Assembly (NCBI GenBank): GCA_905181745.1
Contig: CAJIYV010000025.1
Span: forward strand, 1 to 31,988
DNA from: an uncultured Actinomycetes bacterium
GTDB lineage: Bacteria; Actinomycetota; Actinomycetes; S36-B12
DNA: 31,988 nucleotides
Direction: 5' to 3'
The notes beneath the pieces were generated by a model. It did not search any database, was not told the origin of the DNA, and was given only the letters and a program-made list of their open reading frames with translations. This document shows positions 14,201-21,891 of the stretch, piece by piece. The position numbers and the translations under genes are program-made. Positions within the stretch are counted from its first letter, which is position 1. Each line of letters starts with the position of its first letter.

Positions 14201-15337
14201 ATGATAAAAACTAAGTTAACCATTTTCAGCGCCCTAGCCTCCTCCGCCTTAGTCCTCTCGGCCTGCTCGAGTTCTGACACAACCAGCTCCACAGACACCG
14301 CTACCCCGCAATCTGAAGCAACAGCTTCAGCGGCCTCCGAATCCTCTTCCCCATCTGAAACAGGGAGCGTTTCGGTGATCGCTACCACCACAATGTTGGG
14401 TGACGTTGCTAACGACATTATTAGTTGTGCCGGTGGCACCACTACCGTCCTAATGCCTGTCGGTGCAGATCCCCATGATTTTTCGGCCTCGTCAGATCAG
14501 GTTGCCTCTATGGTTAATGCAGACTTAGTAATTACGAACGGGCTGGGCTTGGAGAGCGGACTAAGAGATGCTTTAGAAAATGCTGCAAATGATGGTGCAA
14601 ATGTCATGGAAGTTGCCGCATTAATTAATCCCATTAAGTTCGGTTCGGGCGGCCACGACGACCACTCCGACGAAGAAGGCCACGACGAAGAAGGCCACGA
14701 CGAAGAAGGCCACGACGAAGAAGGCCACGACGAAGAAGGCCACGACGAAGAAGGCCACGACGAAGAAGGCCACGACGAAGAAGGCCACGACGACCATGGA
14801 CATGGTGACCTAGACCCACACTTTTGGTTTGACATGAATCGAATGGCAGATGCCGCCCAACTGATAGGAGCCGAGCTCACTCAGATAACAGGTGACGAAG
14901 TTTACATCACCTGCGCGGATACAACCGCTACCCAGATCCAGTCTGCTGAAAGTGATGTACGGGAAATCTTGGAGTCCGTCCAGGTAGAGAAGCGAATTTT
15001 AGTCACCGACCATGACGCACTCGGCTACCTAGCCGCAGTTTATGGCTACGAGGTTGCTGGGGCTGTGATCCCTGCCGGTACGACCGCAGCATCACCAAGT
15101 TCATCGGACCTTGCTGAACTGGTAGAGACCATCAAAGCAGAAGACGTGAAGGCAATATTTGCCAATACCGCTGTTCCCGCTGACCTAGCCGATGCAGTGG
15201 CCGCTGAGACAGGAGATGACGTTTCTGTGGTCACTCTCTACGTCGGAAGCCTTGGTGGTCCTGACTCGCCAGCTGCTACCTATATTGACATGATGCGTTC
15301 CAATGCGAGCCTGATAGCACAAGCTCTGCAAGACTAA
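14201..15337 (+). CDS. znuA: Zinc ABC transporter, substrate-binding lipoprotein
   Basis: This lipoprotein captures zinc outside the membrane and delivers it to the ZnuB permease. The 378-residue protein begins with a lipoprotein signal peptide ending LSAC (lipidated C22) and a Ser/Thr-rich linker to about residue 55. The cluster A-1 binding domain follows, with metal ligands expected at H92 (DPHDF), H207 (LDPHFWF) and H271 (TDHDAL). Between the first two lies the flexible His/acid-rich loop (residues 151-202) typical of zinc-specific proteins, here built of a five-residue repeat (GHDEE). C76 and C238 could form a disulfide. It is the first gene of znuA-znuB-znuC-zur and is preceded by a Zur box. 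Manganese transport is the family alternative, but the His-rich loop and Zur context favour zinc. Confidence 0.94.
   Translation: MIKTKLTIFSALASSALVLSACSSSDTTSSTDTATPQSEATASAASESSSPSETGSVSVIATTTMLGDVANDIISCAGGTTTVLMPVGADPHDFSASSDQVASMVNADLVITNGLGLESGLRDALENAANDGANVMEVAALINPIKFGSGGHDDHSDEEGHDEEGHDEEGHDEEGHDEEGHDEEGHDEEGHDEEGHDDHGHGDLDPHFWFDMNRMADAAQLIGAELTQITGDEVYITCADTTATQIQSAESDVREILESVQVEKRILVTDHDALGYLAAVYGYEVAGAVIPAGTTAASPSSSDLAELVETIKAEDVKAIFANTAVPADLADAVAAETGDDVSVVTLYVGSLGGPDSPAATYIDMMRSNASLIAQALQD
14678..14794 (+). repeat. 15-bp tandem repeat inside znuA (7 perfect copies plus a partial one)
   Basis: The unit GGCCACGACGAAGAA is repeated without a mismatch seven times from 14678 to 14782, followed by a partial eighth copy that diverges at GAC. 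Each unit encodes Gly-His-Asp-Glu-Glu, so copy-number changes keep the reading frame. The DNA identity of the copies, not only the protein pattern, points to recent expansion by slippage or unequal recombination. Confidence 0.98.
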
Positions 15338-15341
15338 GAAT

Positions 15342-16184
15342 ATGGAATGGCTTCTTGACCCGTTCGCGCTCGGCTTCCAACAGCGAGCGCTGGCGGGCGG
15401 AATCCTTGCGGGCGTAATGACCGCCGTTGTGGGAACTTGGTTGGTTCTACGAGGCATGAGTTTCTTCGGAGACGCTTTTGTCCATGGAATTGTCCCGGGT
15501 GTCGCGGCTGCTGTGGTGTTTGATATTAATCCACTCATCGGAGCAGCAGCCGCAGCACTTGTCATGGTGCTCGCCATTGAATTGGTAAATAGACAAACAG
15601 TCCTCAGTGAAGACACTTCAATTGGCTTGCTTTTCGTGGGAATGCTGGCATTGGGTGTGGTAATTATTTCTCGGCTAGATTCCTACTCTGGGAGTCTGAC
15701 CACAATACTATTTGGCGATGCTCTGGGAGTAACCGCACAAGACCTAGTCACACAAGCAACCCTGGCACTTGTTGTTGTCTCTGCAGCTACGCTGCTCTAC
15801 CGACCTCTACTTGCCTTGTGCTTTAACCAAGAGAAGGCCCAACTCTGGGGACTCAAGCCACAGCGCGCACATGCCGCGTTGTTGGTGCTTATTGCTGCTG
15901 CCGTAATAGGCAGCTACCAATCAATCGGCACGCTGCTCGTGTTCGGTTTGCTTGTTGGTCCGCCCGCAACCGCTGCACTAATTTCGCGCACAGTGCCCCG
16001 CATGATGCTCACTGCGGCACTCATTGCAGTGTTCTCCGTATGGGCTGGACTCACTTTGAGTTACCACTTGAATACAGCCGGATCGGCAACTATGGCGATT
16101 GTCCCCGTTGTCCTATTTTTCATCGTGTTAACAATTACTAAATTGCGATCAAGACGAAGGGAAATGGTGGAATCGCGTGTCTGA
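15342..16184 (+). CDS. znuB: Zinc ABC transporter, permease
   Basis: This is the membrane channel of the zinc importer and belongs to the ABC-3 (Mn/Zn/Fe chelate) permease family. The 280-residue protein has about eight or nine hydrophobic segments. The family hallmark early region GTWLVLRGMSFFGDAFVHGIVPG carries the SFxGDAxxH motif, and near the C-terminus YQSIGTLLVFGLLVGPPATA is the conserved segment that contacts the ATPase. It starts four bases after the znuA stop and overlaps znuC by eight bases (stop TGA 16182-16184, znuC start 16177), so the three transporter genes are translationally linked. Confidence 0.94.
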   Translation: MEWLLDPFALGFQQRALAGGILAGVMTAVVGTWLVLRGMSFFGDAFVHGIVPGVAAAVVFDINPLIGAAAAALVMVLAIELVNRQTVLSEDTSIGLLFVGMLALGVVIISRLDSYSGSLTTILFGDALGVTAQDLVTQATLALVVVSAATLLYRPLLALCFNQEKAQLWGLKPQRAHAALLVLIAAAVIGSYQSIGTLLVFGLLVGPPATAALISRTVPRMMLTAALIAVFSVWAGLTLSYHLNTAGSATMAIVPVVLFFIVLTITKLRSRRREMVESRV

Positions 16185-16953
16185 CATTGTTTCCGCCCAA
16201 AGAGTCGTAATCACCCGTGGATCGCGCGTGGCAATTTCTGCCTCTGATTTCACCATCCCAGCCGGGAAGATCACGGCAATTATCGGACCCAACGGAAGCG
16301 GAAAATCAACAATTTTGCATGCAATTGCGGGCCTACTTTCGATTAGTAGCGGCGAACTCAGTGTGCTCAACAACACGCCACTTTTGAGTCAGTCCCAAAT
16401 TTCATATGTTCTGCAATACACGACCGTACCCGCTGGTACGCCGCTCACCGTGATGGAGGCTGTTGCAATGGCTCGGTATCCGGGACTGGGACTTTTCGGT
16501 CGGCCTTCACAAGAAGATAAAAAACTAGTGCTCTCGGCGATGGATCGACTAGAAATTTCAAACCTTGCCAAGCGGCATCTCACCGAGCTCTCTGGTGGTC
16601 AACGGCAAAGGGTTTATGTTGCCCAAGGCATCGCACAAGATCACTCGATTCTTTTGCTCGACGAACCACTCACCGGCTTGGACCTTAACTCTGCTAGAAC
16701 AATTGACTCGATTATTCATGATGAGCCTGTTCATGGGTGCTCGGTCGTTCTGACCACCCATGACCTCGAGGAGGCCCGGGCCGCTGACCACGTGATTCTG
16801 ACCGCCGGGAGTGTTGTTGGCTCTGGAAAGCCAGCAGATGTGCTCACGACCAACAATTTGACCAAGGCATATGGCCTAGGCTCTTTACATGAAGATAAAG
16901 CAACGGACCTGATCCTGCCCACAGAACACCACATCAACGATCATCCGCATTAA
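16177..16953 (+). CDS. znuC: Zinc ABC transporter, ATP-binding protein
   Basis: This is the motor ATPase of the zinc importer. The 258-residue protein has all ABC motifs: Walker A GPNGSGKST (37-45), Q-loop Q80, signature LSGGQ (138-142), Walker B LLLDEP (159-164), D-loop and the switch His in TTHDLEEA (H195). The last residues are His-rich (EHHINDHPH), which could bind metal but is not needed for the family role. The start is GTG 16177, with GGTGG upstream; it overlaps the znuB end. Gene order here is A-B-C, with the permease before the ATPase. Only ten bases separate it from zur. Confidence 0.94.
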   Translation: MSDIVSAQRVVITRGSRVAISASDFTIPAGKITAIIGPNGSGKSTILHAIAGLLSISSGELSVLNNTPLLSQSQISYVLQYTTVPAGTPLTVMEAVAMARYPGLGLFGRPSQEDKKLVLSAMDRLEISNLAKRHLTELSGGQRQRVYVAQGIAQDHSILLLDEPLTGLDLNSARTIDSIIHDEPVHGCSVVLTTHDLEEARAADHVILTAGSVVGSGKPADVLTTNNLTKAYGLGSLHEDKATDLILPTEHHINDHPH

Positions 16954-16963
16954 GATCTGATCC

Positions 16964-17353
16964 ATGGCTTCTCTCGGAATTAGAACCACACGACAACGCA
17001 CCGCGGTCGCCGAAGCCTTAACCGAGTTAGACGACTTCCGATCCACCCAAGAGATCCACGAATACTTGAAGGGACGAGGCGACAGCGTTGGGCTTGCCAC
17101 GGTATATCGCACTTTGCAGACACTAAGCGCAGCGGGAGACGTTGACGTGATCCTTCGCGAAGATGGCGAAGCGGTGTACCGAATGTGTAGTGATGCCCAC
17201 CACCACCATCTGGTGTGCCGTGAATGCGGGTTCACCGTGGAAGTGGAGGGCCCGGCGGTGGAGCGTTGGACCGATTCGGTGTCTCACACTCACGGTTTCA
17301 CCAAAGTAAGTCACACACTGGAAATTTTTGGGCTGTGCCCGAACTGCATCTAG
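16964..17353 (+). CDS. zur: Zinc uptake regulator, Fur family
   Basis: Zur is a zinc-dependent repressor of zinc uptake genes. The 129-residue protein has the winged-helix DNA-binding half with recognition helix GLATVYRTLQTL (43-54). The C-terminal dimer domain has a regulatory metal site around DAHHHHLVC (H79-H82). The structural zinc site is formed by two CxxC pairs, C85-x2-C88 (CREC) and C125-x2-C128 (CPNC). The neighbouring znu genes and the two Zur-type boxes in the window make zinc, rather than iron, the likely signal. It is the last gene of its own target operon, so repression would be self-limiting. Its TAG overlaps the TAG of convergent uppS (CTAG at 17350-17353). Confidence 0.94.
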   Translation: MASLGIRTTRQRTAVAEALTELDDFRSTQEIHEYLKGRGDSVGLATVYRTLQTLSAAGDVDVILREDGEAVYRMCSDAHHHHLVCRECGFTVEVEGPAVERWTDSVSHTHGFTKVSHTLEIFGLCPNCI

Positions 17354-18117
17354 CTGGCTCCGCCATAGCGCCTGTTCCGAGCGGCGTAGATTTCACACGC
17401 CTCCCACAACTGCCTGCGGTCAAAGTCTGGCCAGAGTGTGTCAAGAAAGACAAACTCAGCATAAGCCGATTGCCATAGCAAAAAATTACTCATTCGTTGC
17501 TCACCTGAGCTGCGCACGAAAAGATCCACATCGGGCATATCGGGTTCATCAAGATGCGCGGCAATCATGCGCTCTGTAATTCTACTCGGCTGTATCTGAC
17601 CACTCGCGACCTTGGCTGAAATTGCCTGAACCGCATCAGCGATCTCGGCCCTGCCACCGTAATTAACGCACATCGTGAGCGTCAATTGAGAATTCTTTGC
17701 GGTAAGTTTTTCGGCTTCCTCAAGTTCCTTGATCACGCTGCGCCACAGTTTGGGCCTGCGGCCCGCCCAACGAATTCGCACCCCAAGTTCATGCATTTCA
17801 TCTCGGCGGCGGCGAATTACATCACGATTAAATCCCATGAGAAACCGAACTTCTTCCGGGGACCTGCGCCAGTTTTCAGTTGAGAAAGCATAAGCAGAAA
17901 CCGCACCAATGCCCAGTTCAAGAGCCCCGTGCACGCAATCGAGCAGACTCGCCTCACCCGCCTCGTGACCGGCAGTTCTGGGTAAGCCTCGCTCCTGAGC
18001 CCAGCGCCCGTTGCCATCCATCACTAACGCAACGTGCTTGGGAATCAAATTTTTCGGCAACTTGGGCGGTTGTGCCCCACTGGGGTGTGTCGGTGGTGGC
18101 GGAAATGATTTTTTCAC
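17350..18117 (-). CDS. uppS: Isoprenyl (undecaprenyl/decaprenyl) diphosphate synthase, cis type
   Basis: This enzyme extends farnesyl or similar diphosphates with cis isoprene units to give the lipid carrier for cell wall synthesis. The 255-residue protein has the catalytic Asp in HVALVMDGNGRWAQERGLPRTAGHEAG (about D34), the AYAFSTENWRRSPEEV motif, and the C-terminal RSSGEQRMSNFLLWQSAYAEF with the diphosphate-binding Arg and Glu. A Pro-rich N-terminal tail (KKSFPPPPTHPSGAQPP) precedes the core. GTG 18117 overlaps the recO stop by four bases (GTGA), so translation is coupled to recO. Chain length cannot be decided from sequence; mycobacteria have a decaprenyl enzyme at this locus. Confidence 0.95.
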   Translation of the reverse strand: MKKSFPPPPTHPSGAQPPKLPKNLIPKHVALVMDGNGRWAQERGLPRTAGHEAGEASLLDCVHGALELGIGAVSAYAFSTENWRRSPEEVRFLMGFNRDVIRRRRDEMHELGVRIRWAGRRPKLWRSVIKELEEAEKLTAKNSQLTLTMCVNYGGRAEIADAVQAISAKVASGQIQPSRITERMIAAHLDEPDMPDVDLFVRSSGEQRMSNFLLWQSAYAEFVFLDTLWPDFDRRQLWEACEIYAARNRRYGGAS

Positions 18118-18863
18118 GCCACACCCCCCACCGTTTTGCGGTCAACGAGCGGAAGCGACTTGAGGCCCCGGTCAAGGTGCCACTGTAAAAACGCTGCAAT
18201 AAGTCCACTCGCTTCGGACCGCGCACGTAACTCACTTGATTCTGCACGATCCCACTCCCCCGACAACAATGCACCCAATAGGGCGATCGCTTCCGGTGTC
18301 GGAGCAGCTGAACCAGGGGGGCGACACCCATCACACACAATCCCGCCCGCCGCGATGGCAAAAGCTCGGTGCGGACCTGAGCTGCCGCACTGCGCGCAGT
18401 CGTGGAATGACGGTGACCAACCAGCCACAGCGAGGGAGCGGAGTAAATAACTATCCAAAATCAGCCTTGGGTCATGCTCTCGTGCGGTCATGGATCGCAG
18501 TCCCGATACCAAAAGCGCGAACTGCGGAACCGCCGGTTCCCCTTCGTGCGGGGTGAGCCGCTCCGCTGTTTCAAGCATCGCTGTACCGGAAGTCCACGCA
18601 ACGTAGTCAGATGAGAGTTGACCACCCATCGCCGAAATACTTTCCACCTGCGTAATGTTTTCTAGCGATTTACCCGTGTACAACTGGATGTCTACGTGGG
18701 CAAATGGCTCCAGCCGCCCACCAATTCGACTCGATGTTTTGCGAACTCCCCGAGCGACCGCCCGGACTCGGCCGTGGCTTCTCGTCAACAAGGTGACAAT
18801 TCGATCAGACTCGCCAAGTTTTTGAGCCCGAAGCACGACTGCTTCATCGCGATAAACTGGCAC
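18114..18863 (-). CDS. recO: DNA repair protein RecO
   Basis: RecO works with RecF and RecR to load RecA on single-stranded gaps and anneals strands. The 249-residue protein begins with an OB fold (YRDEAVVLRAQKLGESDRIVTLLTR) and then has the helical core with a zinc finger of two CxxC pairs (DCAQCGS and VCDGC). GTG 18863 is chosen over a longer frame to 18962 because the family starts here and because TAGAAT lies five bases upstream, giving a leaderless mRNA. The gene is first of recO-uppS. Confidence 0.92.
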   Translation of the reverse strand: MPVYRDEAVVLRAQKLGESDRIVTLLTRSHGRVRAVARGVRKTSSRIGGRLEPFAHVDIQLYTGKSLENITQVESISAMGGQLSSDYVAWTSGTAMLETAERLTPHEGEPAVPQFALLVSGLRSMTAREHDPRLILDSYLLRSLAVAGWSPSFHDCAQCGSSGPHRAFAIAAGGIVCDGCRPPGSAAPTPEAIALLGALLSGEWDRAESSELRARSEASGLIAAFLQWHLDRGLKSLPLVDRKTVGGVA

Positions 18864-18868
18864 ACTAC

Positions 18869-18874
18869 ATTCTA
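18869..18874 (-). promoter_or_regulatory. -10 element of recO (leaderless)
   Basis: TAGAAT on the minus strand lies five bases before the GTG start of recO with no ribosome-binding site. It marks the start choice that gives the usual RecO length. Confidence 0.45.
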
Positions 18875-18922
18875 TTCGCCAACGCGCGATATTTGCGGAC
18901 CATATTTCCGGACAAGAGCGGC

Positions 18923-19090
18923 ATGTCTGATCACAATGAACCAGTTCCGGGCGAAACAGCACGCCCCAAGCTAAATATCGGGTTCATGGCTCTCGAACCA
19001 CGATTTGCGGAGGAAGTAAATTTTCTTCGTCCTGATCGGGGTTTTGATCTTGCACATCGTGATCTGGTCTTTCTCTCTTCTCGCCAGTGA
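18923..19090 (+). CDS. Possible small protein, unknown function
   Basis: An ATG at 18923 opens a 55-codon frame ending at TGA 19090. The predicted protein starts acidic (MSDHNEPVPGETARPKL), has no membrane segment, and ends FDLAHRDLVFLSSRQ. A purine-rich AAGAG stands about ten bases upstream. It lies in the only plus-strand gap between recO and era, where mycobacteria carry an unrelated amidase gene. The opposite strand also holds short open frames, so coding is uncertain. If real it would be divergent from recO and would end five bases before the era stop. Confidence 0.33.
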   Translation: MSDHNEPVPGETARPKLNIGFMALEPRFAEEVNFLRPDRGFDLAHRDLVFLSSRQ

Positions 19091-19094
19091 CGAA

Positions 19095-20018
19095 TCAGAA
19101 TCCGAGACGCCGTAGCTGCTTGGGGTCTCGCTGCCAGTTCTTGGCAACCTTAACTCGAAGATCCAAGAATACGGCGGTGCCCAAAAATTTTTCAATCTCC
19201 ACCCGCGCCTCCGTACCTACTCGCTTCAGACGAGCTCCGCTTTTGCCAATCACAATTGCTTTTTGGCTGTCACGCTCCACAAAAAGATTGGCGTAAATAT
19301 CTGTAAGGGGAAAGTTTTCAGGGCGATCTTCCCGCAAGGACATATCTTCAATCGTGATAGCGATCGAATGCGGTAACTCGTCTTGGACACCCTTTAGGGC
19401 TGCCTCCCGAATCAATTCAGCGATGAAAATCTCCTCAGGCTCGTCGGTCACCGTGTCCTCTGGGAAAAACTGAGGACCCGTTGGCATCGCGTTCATGAGT
19501 TCATCAATTACAACATCCACCTGATCATCTGATTTGGCGGACACTGGGATAATCGCGCTCCAGGTCAAGCCAACTTCCTGCCCAAGTTTCTCAACTGCCA
19601 AAAGTTGCTTCGCAATCTGCTCAGGATTACCTAGATCTGTTTTGGTTACCAGCGCAAAGTAAATACTCTTCGATAAACCAGCAATCGACTTGGCAATATA
19701 TCGATCACCGGGTCCGATCGGTTCATTAACTGGAATACACAGTGCGACTGCATCGACTGTTGAGTAAGTGTCCTTCACTTCATCATTGAGTCTCTCCCCC
19801 AACAAGGTCCGTGGGCGATGAATTCCAGGCGTGTCGACCAAGATCAACTGGCCGTCCGGTCGAGTAATAATCGCCCGAATCACCCGGCGGGTCGTTTGTG
19901 GGCGATCTGACGTGATCGCAACTTTGCTTCCCATCGCCGCATTGAGCAATGTGGACTTTCCCGTATTCGGGCGTCCAACAATTGCTGCGAATCCACTCGT
20001 AAACTCCGTGCTTGTCAT
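19095..20018 (-). CDS. era: GTPase Era
   Basis: Era binds the 3' end of 16S rRNA and helps mature the small ribosomal subunit. The 307-residue protein has the GTPase domain with G1 GRPNTGKST (15-23), G3 DTPG (62-65), and a G4 written TKTD (125-128) rather than NKxD. The C-terminal KH domain shows KAIVIGKSGARLKRVG and ends KNWQRDPKQLRRLGF, as expected. It starts at ATG 20018. It lies 98 bases from corC on the same strand, so it may be the tail of the hrcA-corC cluster or have its own promoter; TATAGG lies six bases before the ATG. Confidence 0.97.
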   Translation of the reverse strand: MTSTEFTSGFAAIVGRPNTGKSTLLNAAMGSKVAITSDRPQTTRRVIRAIITRPDGQLILVDTPGIHRPRTLLGERLNDEVKDTYSTVDAVALCIPVNEPIGPGDRYIAKSIAGLSKSIYFALVTKTDLGNPEQIAKQLLAVEKLGQEVGLTWSAIIPVSAKSDDQVDVVIDELMNAMPTGPQFFPEDTVTDEPEEIFIAELIREAALKGVQDELPHSIAITIEDMSLREDRPENFPLTDIYANLFVERDSQKAIVIGKSGARLKRVGTEARVEIEKFLGTAVFLDLRVKVAKNWQRDPKQLRRLGF

Positions 20019-20116
20019 GTAATGCCTATATCCGTTCTTTCATCACACAATTACGCTAGCAGAGGCAGTACAAGAAATGGCGCCGCTAGTCGGATCAGAA
20101 TCGTGCTTGACCGGAA

Positions 20117-21436
20117 CTAATCCGTGCCACGCGCTGAGTCTGCCTCTGTTGGCACACTTTCCTCAACTGGCTCGGCAGCCACCGCTTGGACAAAACCAAT
20201 CCGGTTACGACGGCCACTGCCGGCCTCGGCGGTCAAATTCCAGCCCTGCACGTGAATACGTGACTCGGCAATTGGCACCCGACCGAGTTTTTTCGCCAGC
20301 AGGCCTAAAACTGAGTCGACCCCTTCCTCCTCGGGATCAATATCGATGTTGATTAGCTCTGCGAAGTCACCAATATTCATGCGGGCCATGACCCGAAATC
20401 CCCCCTCTTTCAACTCTTCGACTTCGGGTGCTGCAGTATCGTACTCGTCGGCGATCTCGCCCACGATTTCCTCGAGAATATCTTCGATCGTGACAATGCC
20501 GGCCGTGCCGCCGTACTCGTCAACCACAATCGCCATGTGTACTCGGGCAGATTGCATATCCCGCAACAGGTCGTCGGCTTGCTTGCTATCGGGCACGAAA
20601 TAGGGAGCCCGCATGAGGTCCTCAACTTTTTCTGTGTGCTCAGCATCTCGATATTCAAAAATTCTTTTGACGATGTCCTTGAGGTAAATCACCCCAACAA
20701 TGTCGTCAGCATTTTCGCCGATTACCGGGATCCGAGAGAACCATGAGCGCAGACCTAGCGACAAGGCTTGGCGTAATGATTTGTTGCGCTCGATAAAAAC
20801 CATTTCCGTGCGCGGGACCATTACTTCCCTCGCAAATGTGTCACTGAGCTCAAAGACTGAATGGATCATGGCTCGCTCGTCATCTTCAATCAACGAATCA
20901 TTCGACGCTAGGTCAACCAGTTCCCTCAGTTCGGCTTGGGAATCGAATGGGCCTTGTCGAAATCCTTTACCAGGGGTGAGGGCATTACCGATGTGGATCA
21001 GCAAGGTTGCGATGGGACCCAGGATTGCAGCCAAAAATTTGGCTGGTCCGGCGCTTGCCAGCGCGATCTTTTCCGAATGCATTCGGCCGAGTGTTCTGGG
21101 AGCGACCCCAAGACCAATATACGAAATCACTACCAAAATCGAAGCAACAATCACAAACGCAGCCAAAGCCGGAAGATTGGTTGCCTCAACCAGCCAATTC
21201 ATTCCATGGTAGCTCGCCAGAACAAATGCCGTAATGCTCAAGACGGTCGAAACGAACAGCAAGACGTTTAGATAGCGTGGGCGGTCATCCAGCACACTCA
21301 AGAGTCGCAGGCTCACTTTGGTGTCCTCGAGGTCCTCCACTCGCGATCGCGAGATCCGACTGATTGCGGTTTCGGCACTGATCAGCAGTCCTGCCACCAC
21401 TACCAAGATCAGAGAAATCGTGAGAGTGACGATCAC
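20117..21436 (-). CDS. corC: Hemolysin C/CorC-family membrane protein (DUF21, CBS pair, transporter-associated domain)
   Basis: Proteins of this family are membrane transporters or regulators linked to magnesium and other divalent cations. The 439-residue protein has an N-terminal DUF21 membrane domain with four hydrophobic helices up to about residue 145. Two CBS domains follow (VMVPRTEMVFIERNKSLRQAL and later VHMAIVVDEYGGTAGIVTIEDILEEIVGEI). The C-terminal CorC_HlyC domain (MARMNIGDFAELINIDI...VDSVLGLLAKKLGRVPIAES) binds a small ligand in relatives. GTG 21436 overlaps the ybeY stop by four bases (GTGA). The acidic tail is variable. The name CorC describes the family; transport activity here is not shown. 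Confidence 0.92.
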   Translation of the reverse strand: MIVTLTISLILVVVAGLLISAETAISRISRSRVEDLEDTKVSLRLLSVLDDRPRYLNVLLFVSTVLSITAFVLASYHGMNWLVEATNLPALAAFVIVASILVVISYIGLGVAPRTLGRMHSEKIALASAGPAKFLAAILGPIATLLIHIGNALTPGKGFRQGPFDSQAELRELVDLASNDSLIEDDERAMIHSVFELSDTFAREVMVPRTEMVFIERNKSLRQALSLGLRSWFSRIPVIGENADDIVGVIYLKDIVKRIFEYRDAEHTEKVEDLMRAPYFVPDSKQADDLLRDMQSARVHMAIVVDEYGGTAGIVTIEDILEEIVGEIADEYDTAAPEVEELKEGGFRVMARMNIGDFAELINIDIDPEEEGVDSVLGLLAKKLGRVPIAESRIHVQGWNLTAEAGSGRRNRIGFVQAVAAEPVEESVPTEADSARGTD

Positions 21437-21891
21437 TGCGAGTGCCAGTCGCGTAAAAGGGTATCTGTGAGAGTGAACATTTCAGCATGCTCCTCTGGTT
21501 CTTGATGATCAAGCCCCAGTAAATGCAGAATACCGTGGGTCACCAAATACTCGCACTCTTGCTGAAGTGTGCGGCCCGCTTCGCGCATTTGAGGCGGCAG
21601 AAAATCTGGGCAAATGACAATGTCACCCAGGAAACCACTCTCGCTTATCGAACCTGCTTTGGGCAAAGTAATTTGATCAATGGGAAACGAAAGCACGTCT
21701 GTGGGGCCAGGTTCTTGCATCCAATCTTCATGAAGCGTGGACATGCGTTCGGGATCAATAAAAGTGATACCGCCTCGCACCTCGGGGTGAATGCCTAAAA
21801 AGTCAAGGTGGTGGGTGACAAGTTGGTCGATCGCGGCTAAGTCGATTATCGCCATGGTTTCATTATCAATTTCCATCATTTGGGTGCTCAT
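21433..21891 (-). CDS. ybeY: Endoribonuclease YbeY (16S rRNA maturation)
   Basis: YbeY is a metal-dependent endonuclease acting in 16S rRNA 3' processing and ribosome quality control. The 152-residue protein carries the full signature HGILHLLGLDH (H119, H123, H129 bind zinc) and the upstream strand GDIVICPD. It lies between phoH and corC with four-base overlaps on both sides (ATGA at 21891-21888 and GTGA at 21436-21433), the usual gene order of the phoH-ybeY-corC-era group. Confidence 0.95.
   Translation of the reverse strand: MSTQMMEIDNETMAIIDLAAIDQLVTHHLDFLGIHPEVRGGITFIDPERMSTLHEDWMQEPGPTDVLSFPIDQITLPKAGSISESGFLGDIVICPDFLPPQMREAGRTLQQECEYLVTHGILHLLGLDHQEPEEHAEMFTLTDTLLRDWHSQ

Noticed and set aside
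14497..14880. Long minus-strand frames of SSWPSS-, FFVVA- and LRRG-type repeats, and a possible CRISPR-like array
   Set aside because: The frames are by-products of the 15-bp repeat in znuA. The repeat has no spacers, so it is not a CRISPR array.
18864..18962. RecO start at 18962
   Set aside because: The extra 33 residues are unlike RecO, while GTG 18863 gives the usual length and has a -10 element just before it.
19000..19094. In-frame 33-codon extension after the era stop as read-through
   Set aside because: Short open stretches after a stop are expected by chance, and the sequence has no family similarity I can see.
19630..19650. Era G4 motif TKTD instead of NKxD as a functional defect
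   Set aside because: A Thr at this position occurs in other actinobacterial Era proteins as I recall them, and all other motifs are intact.
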